Shown here: positions 49,854 to 59,775 of the stretch, piece by piece
Position numbering within the stretch: position 1 is the stretch's first letter
Layout of the letters: each line of letters starts with the position of its first letter
Assembly (NCBI GenBank): GCA_049323435.1
Contig: JBMOMX010000030.1
Coordinates: 42,371-106,370, forward strand
From: UBA11222 sp049323435
Lineage (GTDB): Bacteria > Pseudomonadota > Alphaproteobacteria > UBA11222
Reading direction: 5' to 3'
DNA: 64,000 nt
Notes under the pieces: generated by a model
Told to the model about the DNA's origin: nothing
The model's database searches: none
Seen by the model: the letters and a program-made list of their open reading frames with translations, nothing else
Position numbers and translations under genes: made by a program

Positions 49854-50975
49854 CTAAACCATTTCGCCTATGGTGCGGCGGAAGCGCGCCAGGGAGAGGC
49901 TGAACAGGACAAGACCGATGGCGGCGATCTTGATGAATTCGGGCCAGACCACATCGAGACCCGCGCCCCGGTAAAGAACCGCCTGTGACAGCATAACGAA
50001 ATGCGTATTGGGCGCGGCCTGCATGATGAGCTGTATCACTGGCGGCATGCTTTCGCGCGGGCTTGTGCCTCCGGAAAGTATCTCCAGGGGCAGCAGCACT
50101 AGAAGCAGCAACATGCCGAACTGCGGCATGGACCGCGCCAGGGTGCCAAGAAAAATCCCCATAGAGGTGGTGGCGAACAGCAGCGCCGCCGCCCCGGCCA
50201 GAAACAGCAGCCGCGAACCTTCGATAGGCACCGCCAACGCCCCCTCGATGACGAAAAAAAGCGAGGCCGCACAGGCCAGCAGCACCACCAGCGCCATCGC
50301 CCAAACCTTGCTGGTCATGATCTCGAACGGCGTGACGGGCATCACCAGCAGATGCTCCACCGTGCCATGCTCGCGCTCGCGGATCAGCGCCGCGCCGGTC
50401 AGAATGATGGACAGCATGGTGATGTTATTAACCAGTTCCATTACCGAACCGAACCAGACTTCATTCAGTTCGGGATTGAAACGCGCCCGGATGACGAGTT
50501 CGGCTGGCGGCGGCGGCGTCCCGCGCTGGCGCTGCACAAATTCGCGCACTTCGCTGGCGGCAATGGCCTGAACATAAGTGCTGCCCGCAAAGGCCTGGCT
50601 CATGCGCGTGGCGTCCACGTTCAGTTGCAGCGTGGGCGTGCGCCCGGCCATAACGTCGCGCTGGAAGTCCGGGGGAATGTTCAGGGCGAAGGTGGCGAGC
50701 CCCGCATCCATCAGGGCGTCCATCCCGGCCTGATTGATCATGACCGGCGCAACGAAATAGGGAGGATAGAAAGCATCGCTGATGCGCGCGGAAAGCGGCG
50801 AACGGTCCTCGTCCACAATGGCTATGGGCGCTTTGTTGAGCGTCTGCGGCAAGGCCTTGGCTGCGGCATAGATGGCAAATGAAAACGCATAGAAGATAAG
50901 CACCAGCATCACGGGATCCCGCGCCAGGCTGCGCAGTTCCTTGACCCCCAGAAAAAGAATATTGGCAAGGCGCAT
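49854..50975 (-). CDS. ABC-2 type transporter permease (YhhJ-like)
   Basis: A 373-residue ABC-2 permease. One N-terminal helix (VMLVLIFYAFSFAIYAA) is followed by a large periplasmic domain (about 45-175), and then five or six helices (for example NNITMLSIILTGAALI, VWAMALVVLLACAASLFF). GTVEHLLVMPVTPFEI is a family hallmark. It follows the RbbA-like gene by 2 nt, giving the gene order known for E. coli yhiI-rbbA-yhhJ. It is the last gene of a four-gene minus-strand unit. Confidence 0.9.
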   Translation of the reverse strand: MRLANILFLGVKELRSLARDPVMLVLIFYAFSFAIYAAAKALPQTLNKAPIAIVDEDRSPLSARISDAFYPPYFVAPVMINQAGMDALMDAGLATFALNIPPDFQRDVMAGRTPTLQLNVDATRMSQAFAGSTYVQAIAASEVREFVQRQRGTPPPPAELVIRARFNPELNEVWFGSVMELVNNITMLSIILTGAALIREREHGTVEHLLVMPVTPFEIMTSKVWAMALVVLLACAASLFFVIEGALAVPIEGSRLLFLAGAAALLFATTSMGIFLGTLARSMPQFGMLLLLVLLPLEILSGGTSPRESMPPVIQLIMQAAPNTHFVMLSQAVLYRGAGLDVVWPEFIKIAAIGLVLFSLSLARFRRTIGEMV

Positions 50976-50977
50976 GT

Positions 50978-53713
50978 TTATCGCTCCTGTTTTTGCAGCA
51001 GCAGGGCGCCAAGGGCGGTCAGAACCGGCGCGGCAATCAGCAGGGGGACATAGGCAGCGTATAAATCCGCAAATTCCAGCGCCTTAGAAAAAGTCCCGCG
51101 CGAAATGATGATGAAATAAGTGGTGGGATAGATATTGCCGATCATCCTGCCTGCCCCTTCCAGCGAAGACACCGGATCAATCATGCCGGAAAATGCCACT
51201 GCGGGAAGAATGGTCAGCACCGCCGTACCGAAGATCGCAGCGATCTGGCTGCGCATGAAGCTGGAAATCAGCAGCCCCATCGCAGTGGATGAAATCACAT
51301 AGAGCAGCGCGCCTGCGGCGAGCGCCGGAAAACTGCCCTTGAGCGGCACGCCAAAAACAATGACCGCGAACAGTGTCAGCAGCAGAAAATTCAGCATCGC
51401 CAGCACCACATAGGGCAATTGCTTGCCCAGCAGAAATTCCAGCCTGGTTACGGGCGTGACATAAAGATTGATGATGGAGCCCAGCTCTTTCTCGCGCACC
51501 ACGCTGAGCGCCGCCAGCATCGCCGGGATCAGCAGCAGCAATAGCGGGATGACCGCGGGCACCATCGCCACCAGACTTTTTATATCGGGGTTATAGCGAA
51601 ACCGCGTCTCGATATTCACAGGATTGGTCAGGTTGTATCTGCCCGCCAGCCATTGCAGGTGCAGGCCCTGGACATAGCCCTGTATGGTTTCGGCGCGTTG
51701 CGGCATGGCGCCGTCAATCCAGGCCCCGATCTGCACTGGATCGCCGCGCGCCAGATCGCGGCCAAAGCCCGGCGGAATTTCGATCGCCAGGCCGATTTCG
51801 CCCGCCCGCATGCGCCGGTCCAGTTCTTCATAGCTGGCGATGGGCGGGTGTTCGATAAAATAGCGCGAGCCGGAAATATTCAGTGCATAATCCCTGCTGG
51901 CGGCGGTATCGTCGCGGTCAAGCACCGCGAAGGTCAGATCCTCCACATCAAGATTTACGCCATAGCCCACGACAAACATCAAAATGAGGCTGCCCAACAG
52001 CGCCAGCGTCAGGCGGATCGGATCGCGCCGCAATTCCAGCGTCTCGCGCCGCGAATAGCTGAACATGCGCCGTATATCGAACCAGCGCCGGAGCGTTTTG
52101 GACGCGGCGTGCGCCACAACCGGCGCAGGGGGCGCAACAGACGCCGGCTGCATTCCGGTTCCCGCTTCCATTGCGGCATCTTCCAGATAACCTATAAAAG
52201 CGTCTTCCAGATTCTGCGCGCCGCGTTGCGCGATAACCGCCGCCGGCGTATCGCAGGCCAGCACGCGCCCCGCATGCATCAGCGCAACGCGGTCACAGCG
52301 TTCCGCCTCGTTCATGAAGTGGGTTGAAATGAAGATCGTCACCCCCTCGCGGCGGGCCAGATCAATCATGATCCGCCAGAAGGCGTCGCGCGCCACCGGA
52401 TCGACCCCCGAGGTGGGCTCATCCAGAATCAGAATCTCCGGCGCATGGATCATGGCGACAGCCAGAGAAAGACGCTGGCGCTGCCCCAGCGGCAGCGCGC
52501 CAGGCAGCAGATCGCCGAGCCCGGACAGATCGAAGCGGTGCAGCATTTCATCCACCCTTGCGGGGATTATCTCCGGATTCAGGCGGAACAGCCGCGCATG
52601 CAGATAAAGGTTTTGCCGCACCGTCAGTTCGGAATATAGCGAGAAGCTCTGTGACATGTAACCGATGCGCCTGCGGGTTTCGATGTCGCGCGCGCGCATC
52701 GGCTGGCCAAACAGATGCGCCGTCCCCTCGCTTGCAGGCAGCAGGCCCGTCAGCATTTTCATGGTGGTCGTCTTGCCGCAGCCATTGGAGCCGATGAATC
52801 CAAAAATCTCGCCATGATAGATGCGGAAACTTACATGATCGACCGCCGTAAAATCGCCAAAGCGCAAGGTCAGATCCCTGGCCTCGATCGCTACAAGATG
52901 GTCTGCGCCGGGTTCACGCGGCGGCACGGTCACAGGGCTGTAGCCTTGGCGCTTTGCTTCCGGCAGCAATGCAATGAACGCCGCTTCCAGCGTGTCCGCG
53001 CCTGTGGCGGCCAGCAGATCCCGCGGCGCGCCGTGGGCCAGCACACGCCCTGCGTCCATTGCCACCAGCCAGTCGAAACGCGCGGCTTCTTCCATATAGG
53101 CGGTGGCGATCAGCACGCTCATGCCGTGGCGGGCGGCGCGGATGCGTTCGATCAGTTCCCAGAACTGATGCCGCGACAGCGGATCAACACCCGTTGTGGG
53201 TTCGTCCAGTATCAGCAGATCGGGATCATGGATCAGGGCGCAGCACAGGCCCAGCTTCTGCTTCATCCCGCCCGACAGTTTGCCCGCCGGGCGTTCCGCA
53301 AACGCGCTGAGCCCGGTTGCCTGCAGCAGGTCCGCAATGCGGCGCTGGCGCTCGGCCGCGTCATGGCCGAACAGGCGGCCAAAAAAATCCACATTTTCAT
53401 AAACCGACAGCCGGGCGTAAAGATTTTTTCCCAATCCCTGCGGCATATAGGCGATGCGCGGACATACATCCCTCCGGTGCGCCGCCTTCGCCATATCGCC
53501 GCCCAGCACCTCTATCCGTCCGGCCTGGATGGCGCGCGCACCGGCAATCAGCGCCAGCAGGCTGGACTTGCCCACCCCATCCGGGCCAATCAGCCCGGCC
53601 ATGCAACCTGAAGGAATCTCCAGGCTGACAGCATCGAGCGCCGTCCTGCCGTTATAGCGCAAAGTCATGTCATTCAGGCGCGCCGCAAAGGCTGAGCCGG
53701 AGTGCGTGTTCAT
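50978..53713 (-). CDS. rbbA: RbbA-like double ABC ATPase fused to ABC-2 permease
   Basis: A 911-residue fusion. The first ATPase has Walker A GPDGVGKSS, signature LSGGMKQK and Walker B LLILDEPTTG. The second has GSNGCGKTTT, the variant signature LPLGQRQRL and LILDEPTSG. An ABC-2 membrane region (about 555-911) follows with a periplasmic loop and the motif ELGSIINLYVTPVTRLEFL. The order matches E. coli RbbA/YhiH. It overlaps the HlyD-like gene by 4 nt. Both ATPases look active, unlike the ABC-like protein at 31.8 kb. The exported substrate is unknown; RbbA has also been linked to ribosomes. Confidence 0.92.
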   Translation of the reverse strand: MNTHSGSAFAARLNDMTLRYNGRTALDAVSLEIPSGCMAGLIGPDGVGKSSLLALIAGARAIQAGRIEVLGGDMAKAAHRRDVCPRIAYMPQGLGKNLYARLSVYENVDFFGRLFGHDAAERQRRIADLLQATGLSAFAERPAGKLSGGMKQKLGLCCALIHDPDLLILDEPTTGVDPLSRHQFWELIERIRAARHGMSVLIATAYMEEAARFDWLVAMDAGRVLAHGAPRDLLAATGADTLEAAFIALLPEAKRQGYSPVTVPPREPGADHLVAIEARDLTLRFGDFTAVDHVSFRIYHGEIFGFIGSNGCGKTTTMKMLTGLLPASEGTAHLFGQPMRARDIETRRRIGYMSQSFSLYSELTVRQNLYLHARLFRLNPEIIPARVDEMLHRFDLSGLGDLLPGALPLGQRQRLSLAVAMIHAPEILILDEPTSGVDPVARDAFWRIMIDLARREGVTIFISTHFMNEAERCDRVALMHAGRVLACDTPAAVIAQRGAQNLEDAFIGYLEDAAMEAGTGMQPASVAPPAPVVAHAASKTLRRWFDIRRMFSYSRRETLELRRDPIRLTLALLGSLILMFVVGYGVNLDVEDLTFAVLDRDDTAASRDYALNISGSRYFIEHPPIASYEELDRRMRAGEIGLAIEIPPGFGRDLARGDPVQIGAWIDGAMPQRAETIQGYVQGLHLQWLAGRYNLTNPVNIETRFRYNPDIKSLVAMVPAVIPLLLLLIPAMLAALSVVREKELGSIINLYVTPVTRLEFLLGKQLPYVVLAMLNFLLLTLFAVIVFGVPLKGSFPALAAGALLYVISSTAMGLLISSFMRSQIAAIFGTAVLTILPAVAFSGMIDPVSSLEGAGRMIGNIYPTTYFIIISRGTFSKALEFADLYAAYVPLLIAAPVLTALGALLLQKQER

Positions 53714-54780
53714 TGCGGCAGCCTGACGCGAAGTTCTTCAGGCCATTCCGCCTTCGGGTCCAGTTTCAGCCAGGCCATTCCCGGCACCCCGGTCTTGACA
53801 TGGCGCAGATGCTGCTTCAGCAGGGCCGGATCAATCCGAGCCTTTACCCGGAACATCAGCTTCTGGCGTTCAATGGCGGTTTCAACCGTCTTCGGGGTGA
53901 ACTGCGCCACGTCGGACACGAAGGAAATCTGCGCAGGGATTACATATTGCGGCACGGCGTCCAGCACCAGCCGCACCTCGCCCCCCAGCGCGAGCCGCCC
54001 CGCATCCTCTGTCGACAGAAAGAAAATCATGTAGACATCCGACAGATCCACCAGGCTGAGCACCTTGCCCCCTGCGCCGATGACCTCTCCGGGCTCCGCC
54101 ACACGGTATTGCACCCGGCCATCGCGCGGCGATTTGAGCGCGCTATCGTCCAGTTCCACCTCGATGCGGCGCACTGTGGCGCGCGCCGCTTCCACGGCTG
54201 CCTGTGCGCCGGTGATCTGGGATATTCCGGTGGCAATGGCGGCGTCCGCTGCGGCGGCCTGCGCCTTCGCAGCAGTGACGCCGGCCTGTGCGCTGTCATA
54301 GCGTGCGCGGTTATCATCCAGTTGCTGCTGGGAAACATTATCATTGCCCGCCAGTTTTTCCGAACGCCCCAGACGCTTTCTGGCGGCGTCAAGTTCCGCC
54401 ATGCGCTGCGTCACGGCCGCCTGGGCGGCCGCCTTTTCGGCTTCACGCTGGGTGACCTGAATTTGCGCCATCTCAACGCCAATGACGGCACGCTGCAATT
54501 GCGCTTTCGCTTCCTGATGCTGGGCTTCCAGCGACGCCATATCCATCCTGGCCAGCACCTGCCCAGCCTGGACATATTCGCCTTCGGCCACGAGAATTTC
54601 CCTGACCCGGCCCGGCGTCTTGGCGGAAACATTGATTTCGACCGCTTCAATACGCCCATTGCTGCCAATAACGCCATCCCCCATGGAATCCGGCTGCAAC
54701 GCCTGCCATATCAGAAAAACGGCGGCAAGAATGGCAATGGCGATGCCGCCACGTATCACCCAGCTTCTGTCCATCTGCAT
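53710..54780 (-). CDS. HlyD-family membrane fusion protein (YhiI-like)
   Basis: A 356-residue periplasmic adaptor. It has an N-terminal anchor (GGIAIAILAAVFLIWQAL), then a lipoyl half (GRIEAVEINVSAKTPGRV), a long Ala/Gln-rich coiled coil (about 90-200), the returning lipoyl half (DGRVQYRVAEPGEVIGAGGK), and a beta-barrel domain (VYMIFFLSTEDAGRLALG). It should couple the RbbA/YhhJ inner-membrane pump to an outer-membrane channel, which is not present here. It starts 2 nt after a CoA-transferase gene. Confidence 0.92.
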   Translation of the reverse strand: MQMDRSWVIRGGIAIAILAAVFLIWQALQPDSMGDGVIGSNGRIEAVEINVSAKTPGRVREILVAEGEYVQAGQVLARMDMASLEAQHQEAKAQLQRAVIGVEMAQIQVTQREAEKAAAQAAVTQRMAELDAARKRLGRSEKLAGNDNVSQQQLDDNRARYDSAQAGVTAAKAQAAAADAAIATGISQITGAQAAVEAARATVRRIEVELDDSALKSPRDGRVQYRVAEPGEVIGAGGKVLSLVDLSDVYMIFFLSTEDAGRLALGGEVRLVLDAVPQYVIPAQISFVSDVAQFTPKTVETAIERQKLMFRVKARIDPALLKQHLRHVKTGVPGMAWLKLDPKAEWPEELRVRLPQ

Positions 54781-54782
54781 GA

Positions 54783-55922
54783 TCAGGCTTTCAGCAGATC
54801 ATTATGCTCGCCCAGTTTCGGGGCGCGGTGGCGGTAAGGCAGACGGGCCTGATCGAATTTCAGCGGCAGCGTGACCTGCGCGCGGGCGCCATCACCGGCT
54901 TTTTGCAGCAATCCGCTGGCCGCCGTCTGCGGATGGTTGAACGCCTCGACCGGCGTGTGCACCGGCGCGTTGGGCACGCCAACCTTGTCCAGTTCCGCCA
55001 TCCAATGGGCGCGGGTGCGGGTGCGGATGACATCGCTGATAAGCGCGCTCATTTCGGTTTCATATTTGGATCGCCCGCGCGGCGTGGTGAAGCGTTCATC
55101 GTCCGCCCATTCCGCATGGCCCAGTGCGGCGCATAATTTGCGAAACTGCCCGTTCGTGCCCGCAGTAATAATCATCACGCCGTCGGACGCCTGATAGCCG
55201 CGATTGGGCGCAAGCCCGCCCGGCCCGCGCAAGCCATAACGCCCCGGCGATTTTCCCGTCGCCATGACGCTGGCCATCGGCATCGACATCCAGGTCATGG
55301 CGGTTTCAAACAGCGCCACATCCACCTGCCCGCCTTTGCCATCATCCTTGCGCGTCAGCAATTTGGTGAGAATGCCCATCGCCGCCCACATGCCGGTCCC
55401 CATATCCACGACCGGCACGCCAACCCGGCACTGCTCGCCGCCCTCCGGCCCGGTCACATCACACATACCGGTAAAGGCCTGCATCAGCGGATCATAGCCC
55501 GGCAGCCGGGACATTTCGCCCGTGCCGCCAAATGCCCCCAGATTGCAGTAAATCAGCGCCGGTTTTTGCGCCAGCAGGGATGGCCCATCCAGCCGCAACT
55601 CCTCCACCACGCCGGGACGCAAATTCTGCAACACCACATCGGCGCGCTCCAGAATCAGGCGGCGCAGCCGGTCAAGTTCGGCCTGGCCGGTAAAATTCAC
55701 CGTCACGGATTTTTTGTTGCGGTTAAACGTCTCGAACATCAGCGAGAAGCCATAATCGCCGTTCGGCCCCCAGGTCCGCGCGGCATCGCCGCCTTCGGGA
55801 TGCTCGACCTTGATCACCTCGGCCCCCATCTCGGCCAGGATCAGCGCCGCATAGGGCGCGGCCAGGCTGCTGCCCAGTTCGATGACAGTGATTCCCTGTA
55901 GGGGCAGCGCTGCTGTGCTCAT
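54783..55922 (-). CDS. CaiB/BaiF family III CoA-transferase
   Basis: A 379-residue family III CoA-transferase with catalytic Asp173 in VPVVDMGTGMWAA. It also has LAAPYAALILAEMGAEVIKVE and NRNKKSVTVNF. It is shorter and more distant than the two 409-residue paralogues in the window, and resembles the alpha-methylacyl-CoA racemase/formyl-CoA transferase branch. It leads a minus-strand unit into the HlyD-RbbA-YhhJ exporter with a 2-nt gap, an unexpected partnership. Divergent from an enoyl-CoA hydratase gene. Confidence 0.9.
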   Translation of the reverse strand: MSTAALPLQGITVIELGSSLAAPYAALILAEMGAEVIKVEHPEGGDAARTWGPNGDYGFSLMFETFNRNKKSVTVNFTGQAELDRLRRLILERADVVLQNLRPGVVEELRLDGPSLLAQKPALIYCNLGAFGGTGEMSRLPGYDPLMQAFTGMCDVTGPEGGEQCRVGVPVVDMGTGMWAAMGILTKLLTRKDDGKGGQVDVALFETAMTWMSMPMASVMATGKSPGRYGLRGPGGLAPNRGYQASDGVMIITAGTNGQFRKLCAALGHAEWADDERFTTPRGRSKYETEMSALISDVIRTRTRAHWMAELDKVGVPNAPVHTPVEAFNHPQTAASGLLQKAGDGARAQVTLPLKFDQARLPYRHRAPKLGEHNDLLKA

Positions 55923-56004
55923 TTATGGCTCCCGTTCAATGTAACTGGATATTACCCTGTTGCTGGCTTAAAACTACGCTAATCGCAGCATAAAGGGAAA
56001 GCCC

Positions 56005-56784
56005 ATGCCAGACATTCTGTTCGAAGTTAAAAACAAGATCGCCACCATCACCCTGAACCGGCCTGAAACCCGCAATGCGTTCAGCGACGAAATGCTGCTG
56101 GGCTGGGCCAGCGCCTTGCGGGAATCTCAGGCGCGTGAGGACGTTAATGTGGTAGTCCTCACCGGCGTGGGCAAGGCGTTCTGTTCGGGCGGCGATCTGT
56201 CCACCATGGGCAAGGATGAAACTCCCAATCAGTTCAAGGAATATCTGCTGACCCGGGTGCACCCGGTGGCGCGCGCCGTGTCGGCGCTGGACAAGCCCTA
56301 TATCTGCGCCGTCAATGGCGCAGCGACGGGTGCAGGCATGGATATGACGCTGTATGCCGATATCCGTTTCGCCGCCGCGAGTGCGCGTTTCGCCGAATCC
56401 TATGTCAATGTCGGCCTCGCGCCCGGCGATGGCGGGGCGTTTCTGCTGCCGCGCCTGGTGGGCCTGACCAAGGCGCTGGAACTGCTGTGGACCGGCGATC
56501 TGTTCAGCGCCGAAGAAGCCGAACGGCTGGGCATTGTCTCGAAGGTGCTGCCCGATGATCAATTAATGGCGCATACCTATGCGTTTGCCGAACGCATCGC
56601 CAATGGCCCCAGCCTCGCGATCCGCATGACCAAAAAAGCCGTCTATGACGGGCTGCGCAGCGATCTGTTCCAGGCGCTGGAATCCGTATCCTCGCATATG
56701 GGTGTGCTGTCGTTCACCAAAGACCATATTGAGGCGGTCAAGGCCTTCCGCGAAAAACGCAAGCCGGTATTTGAGGGGCGCTAG
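56005..56784 (+). CDS. Enoyl-CoA hydratase/isomerase family protein
   Basis: A 259-residue crotonase-fold protein. It has LNRPETRNAFSDEMLLGW, the oxyanion-hole CSGGDLSTMG, AVNGAATGAGMDMTLYADIRFAAASARFAES (hydratase core) and VGLAPGDGGAFLLPRLVG. In the last motif the usual second acidic residue appears as Asp in PGDGG, so the exact reaction (hydration, isomerisation or hydrolysis) is open. It is divergent from a CoA-transferase gene with an 82-nt gap, and both probably act in one acyl-CoA pathway. Confidence 0.9.
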   Translation: MPDILFEVKNKIATITLNRPETRNAFSDEMLLGWASALRESQAREDVNVVVLTGVGKAFCSGGDLSTMGKDETPNQFKEYLLTRVHPVARAVSALDKPYICAVNGAATGAGMDMTLYADIRFAAASARFAESYVNVGLAPGDGGAFLLPRLVGLTKALELLWTGDLFSAEEAERLGIVSKVLPDDQLMAHTYAFAERIANGPSLAIRMTKKAVYDGLRSDLFQALESVSSHMGVLSFTKDHIEAVKAFREKRKPVFEGR

Positions 56785-56818
56785 GGCCCCTCATCTTCTC
56801 TCCGTCACCCGTGCATTG

Positions 56819-57793
56819 CTAGAATCGCACGCTCACCCCTGCTGCCAGGGACCAATCCGCCGTTAGTTGCACGCCGTTGACATATTGGTACACCGGCAGC
56901 TGGACAAAACCGTAAAGCTGCGCATTGGGCGTCACCGCGAAACTGGCGCCGGGGCTGAGATGCACAAACTTGCCGCCGGTGTCGCGTGGCTCGGCCTCGG
57001 CGCCACGGTCACGTTCGATAAACAGCGTGTTGAGTTGCGCCATCAATCCAATTTTGGGATTCAGTTCATAGCGATAACCCAGATCGGCGGAAATGCGGTG
57101 GCCGGGTTCATAATTTTCACGGCTGTTTAGCGGCTGCTGCCATAGGCCCTGAACGAACCAGGAGGATGACGCATTGGCCAGCAAGCGGTTGTAATAGGCG
57201 CCCAGCAACATATCTGCCGTGCCGGTGCCGGGTTGCAGGCTGCGCTCCGCCAGTTGGTTACGCGAATTTTCCACATGAATCTGACCCGTTGGCAGCTTCA
57301 CCCCCAGCGTGATGCCATAATGGCCCTGGCCGGGTTGCGATTGATCTCCGGTGTCCCATTGCACACGGCTTTGCAGGCGGATATCGCCCAGCCGCGTGAA
57401 ATCCCAGGATTCCGGAATTTTCGCACCGCGATGATTATGGATATGCTCATGGTCGCGATCAATCACCGGCACTGTCACTGAAAATCCCAGCCGGTCATTC
57501 ACCGCATAATCGAGCGCCGCCAGCACATTACGGTTGCGGGTTTCCACCTCGTCATGGTGGCGCCGGATCTGTCCAAATTCCACATCGCCGCTGCCCGACC
57601 TGGGCTGGTCCTGGTCAATATATTCCGTCCGCAGATCAAACCGCCAGCCTGGTTCGACAGCCGCCCCCTGCATGTTCCAGTTGGTGTTGATCGAACAGAA
57701 CGAAGCCCCGCAGGAGGCATATGCGGGTTGAATGGCCGCCGCAAGCAAAAGCGGCATGAGTGTGCGCAGTGATATAGTGCAGACAGGTTGCAT
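56819..57793 (-). CDS. Outer-membrane beta-barrel-like protein
   Basis: A 324-residue exported protein with a signal peptide (TLMPLLLAAAIQPAYAS) and a Cys-rich mature start (SCGASFCSINTNW). After this come alternating amphipathic strands typical of a porin-like or transport barrel (GWRFDLRTEYIDQDQ, LGFSVTVPVIDRD, YGITLGVKLPTG, and a C-terminal aromatic strand ending SVRF). The ATG at 57793 follows GGAAGAG. It is downstream of a DUF2946-like gene on the same strand. Function may be metal-related or transport. Confidence 0.7.
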   Translation of the reverse strand: MQPVCTISLRTLMPLLLAAAIQPAYASCGASFCSINTNWNMQGAAVEPGWRFDLRTEYIDQDQPRSGSGDVEFGQIRRHHDEVETRNRNVLAALDYAVNDRLGFSVTVPVIDRDHEHIHNHRGAKIPESWDFTRLGDIRLQSRVQWDTGDQSQPGQGHYGITLGVKLPTGQIHVENSRNQLAERSLQPGTGTADMLLGAYYNRLLANASSSWFVQGLWQQPLNSRENYEPGHRISADLGYRYELNPKIGLMAQLNTLFIERDRGAEAEPRDTGGKFVHLSPGASFAVTPNAQLYGFVQLPVYQYVNGVQLTADWSLAAGVSVRF

Positions 57794-57868
57794 GATGTCT
57801 CTTCCTTGGAAAAACATGAATAGGTGCGCCCGCGCAGAGTTGCGCCGGACCGCATGAAAACAATTCAG

Positions 57869-58264
57869 TCAGAGCCAGGAAAAGCGGGGCGGGGCGCGTG
57901 GAAGCGCAAGCGTGAAACCATTATGTTGCGGACGCCAGGCATCCTTGAGCCGCAACGGCGCGGCGGGAGTGAACAGCGCCAAACCAAACAATAGCGCAAT
58001 CGCCCATAGCGGCGCAAAAACCAGTGCGCAGATACCGCAATGTTCGCCCTCATTGCGTGAGGGCGCATCCGGATTGACCCGGTTCATATTTTGATCCACG
58101 AGGATCGTCTCAATGCCATGCGCGCCGCAGATGACAAGCTCGGTCATTCCCAATGGCGTCACCATCGGCATGGGAAGTGCTGCGCGCGCAAAGACAAGCG
58201 CCGCCGCCAGCAACACGATGCCGGCGCGCCAATTGCCTGTTTGAAATAAACGCCTGATCGTCAA
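57869..58264 (-). CDS. DUF2946-like small membrane protein
   Basis: A 131-residue protein with an N-terminal helix (AGIVLLAAALVFARAALP), a short extracytoplasmic part with ICGAHG, and HCGICALVFAPLW before a second helix. The Cys/His pattern (C-G-A-H, H-C-x2-C) matches DUF2946, a family often seen near copper or cobalt transport genes. It precedes the barrel protein gene by 75 nt on the same strand, so the two may form a small metal-related operon; no regulator is visible. Confidence 0.6.
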   Translation of the reverse strand: MTIRRLFQTGNWRAGIVLLAAALVFARAALPMPMVTPLGMTELVICGAHGIETILVDQNMNRVNPDAPSRNEGEHCGICALVFAPLWAIALLFGLALFTPAAPLRLKDAWRPQHNGFTLALPRAPPRFSWL

Positions 58265-58368
58265 TTTACTGCTTCCCCCAACGCAATAAACCAGACCGTG
58301 GCAATGCCCCCTGATCTTACATCGCCCCCTATTGCGAACCCTTGTTTAGCCCCGTCCGAATATCGCTG

Positions 58369-59775
58369 TCAAACCAGTTTGCCCGGATTCATGATGCCTT
58401 TGGGATCCAGCGCATGTTTGACGGCGCGCATCAGGCCCATTTCAAGCGCACTTTTATAGCGGGTGATCTCGCTGCGTTTCATACGGCCCAGGCCGTGCTC
58501 GGCGCTGATGCTGCCACCCAGATCCGCCACAATGTCATGCACGATTTTATTGAATTCGTCCCAGCGCGCCAGAAAAGCAGCGCTGTCCATGCCAATGGGC
58601 TGGCTCAGATTGAAATGCACATTGCCGTCGCCCATATGGCCGAACGGAACCGGGCGGATGCCTGGCAACATAGCCGTCACCACCGCGCTGGCGCGGGTGA
58701 TAAACTCCGCAATCGCCGAAACCGGCACGGAAATGTCATGCTTGATACTGGCGCCCTCCAGCTTTTGCACGTCGGACAGATTTTCACGCAACGCCCATAA
58801 CGCACGCGCCTGAGACTGTGTTTGCGCAATCACCGCGTCTTTGACAAGCCCTTTGGAGGCCGCATTGGCCAGAACTGCTTCCAGCATCGCACGGACAATG
58901 GATGCTTCGTAGCCGGAGGATATTTCGATCAGCACATACCAGGGATAGGGTGCAGCCATCGGATCGCGCGCACCGGGAATGTGCCGCAACACAAACTCCA
59001 CCCCGATGCGCGGCAGCAGTTCAAACCCGGTCAGCTGATCGCCCGCAGCGGCGCGCAGCACCGGCAGCAGCGCAATGGCCGACGCCACATCCGGCACGCC
59101 AAGCATCGCCGTCTCGACACACTGCGGCGCCGGAAACAGCTTGACGACCGCCCGCGTAACGATACCCAGCGTGCCTTCGCCGCCGAGGAAAAGCTGTTTC
59201 AGGTCATAGCCAGTATTGTCCTTGCGCAACCCGCGCAGCCCATTCCAGATTTGCCCGTCCGGCAGCACCGCCTCAATGCCCAGCACCAGATCGCGCATCA
59301 TACCATAGCGCAGCACCGCATTGCCGCCTGCATTGGTTGAAATCAGCCCGCCCATTTGCGCGCTGCCGCCGGACGCCAGATGCAGCGGGAACAACCGTCC
59401 CGCATCGCGCGCCGCCGACTGTAACGCGGCAAGCGTCACGCCCGCTTCCAGCGTAACCGTGTCATTCAGAAGATCAATCATCTGTATACGGTTCATCCGC
59501 GACAGATTAAGCAAAATCGCATTATCGCCGGGAAACGGAATTTGCCCGCCAACCAGGCCGGTATTGCCGCCCTGCGGCACGACCGCAGTGCCGCTTTGCG
59601 CGCAGAGCTTCACCACCGCCGCGACTTCCGCCACGGATGCAGGCCGCACAATCAGCGCCGTTTCGCCTGTGTACAGGCCGCGATGTTCGCGCAGATAAGG
59701 GGCCATATCCGCAGGCTGGTCGATAAAGCCCGCGGGGCCGGTAATAGCGCGGATATCGTCCAATATAGCGCTCAC
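58369..59775 (-). CDS. FAD-linked 2-hydroxyacid dehydrogenase (GlcD/D2HGDH type)
   Basis: A 468-residue FAD-binding type 4 (PCMH-fold) dehydrogenase. PQGGNTGLVGGQIP (about 80) binds FAD pyrophosphate, and SGGSAQMGGLISTNAGGN continues the domain. The C-terminal cap has HMGDGNVHFNL and the catalytic-site SAEHGLGRMKR. The family oxidises D-lactate, glycolate or D-2-hydroxyglutarate. It overlaps the upstream Sua5 gene by 4 nt (ATGA). The exact acid cannot be told. Confidence 0.92.
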   Translation of the reverse strand: MSAILDDIRAITGPAGFIDQPADMAPYLREHRGLYTGETALIVRPASVAEVAAVVKLCAQSGTAVVPQGGNTGLVGGQIPFPGDNAILLNLSRMNRIQMIDLLNDTVTLEAGVTLAALQSAARDAGRLFPLHLASGGSAQMGGLISTNAGGNAVLRYGMMRDLVLGIEAVLPDGQIWNGLRGLRKDNTGYDLKQLFLGGEGTLGIVTRAVVKLFPAPQCVETAMLGVPDVASAIALLPVLRAAAGDQLTGFELLPRIGVEFVLRHIPGARDPMAAPYPWYVLIEISSGYEASIVRAMLEAVLANAASKGLVKDAVIAQTQSQARALWALRENLSDVQKLEGASIKHDISVPVSAIAEFITRASAVVTAMLPGIRPVPFGHMGDGNVHFNLSQPIGMDSAAFLARWDEFNKIVHDIVADLGGSISAEHGLGRMKRSEITRYKSALEMGLMRAVKHALDPKGIMNPGKLV

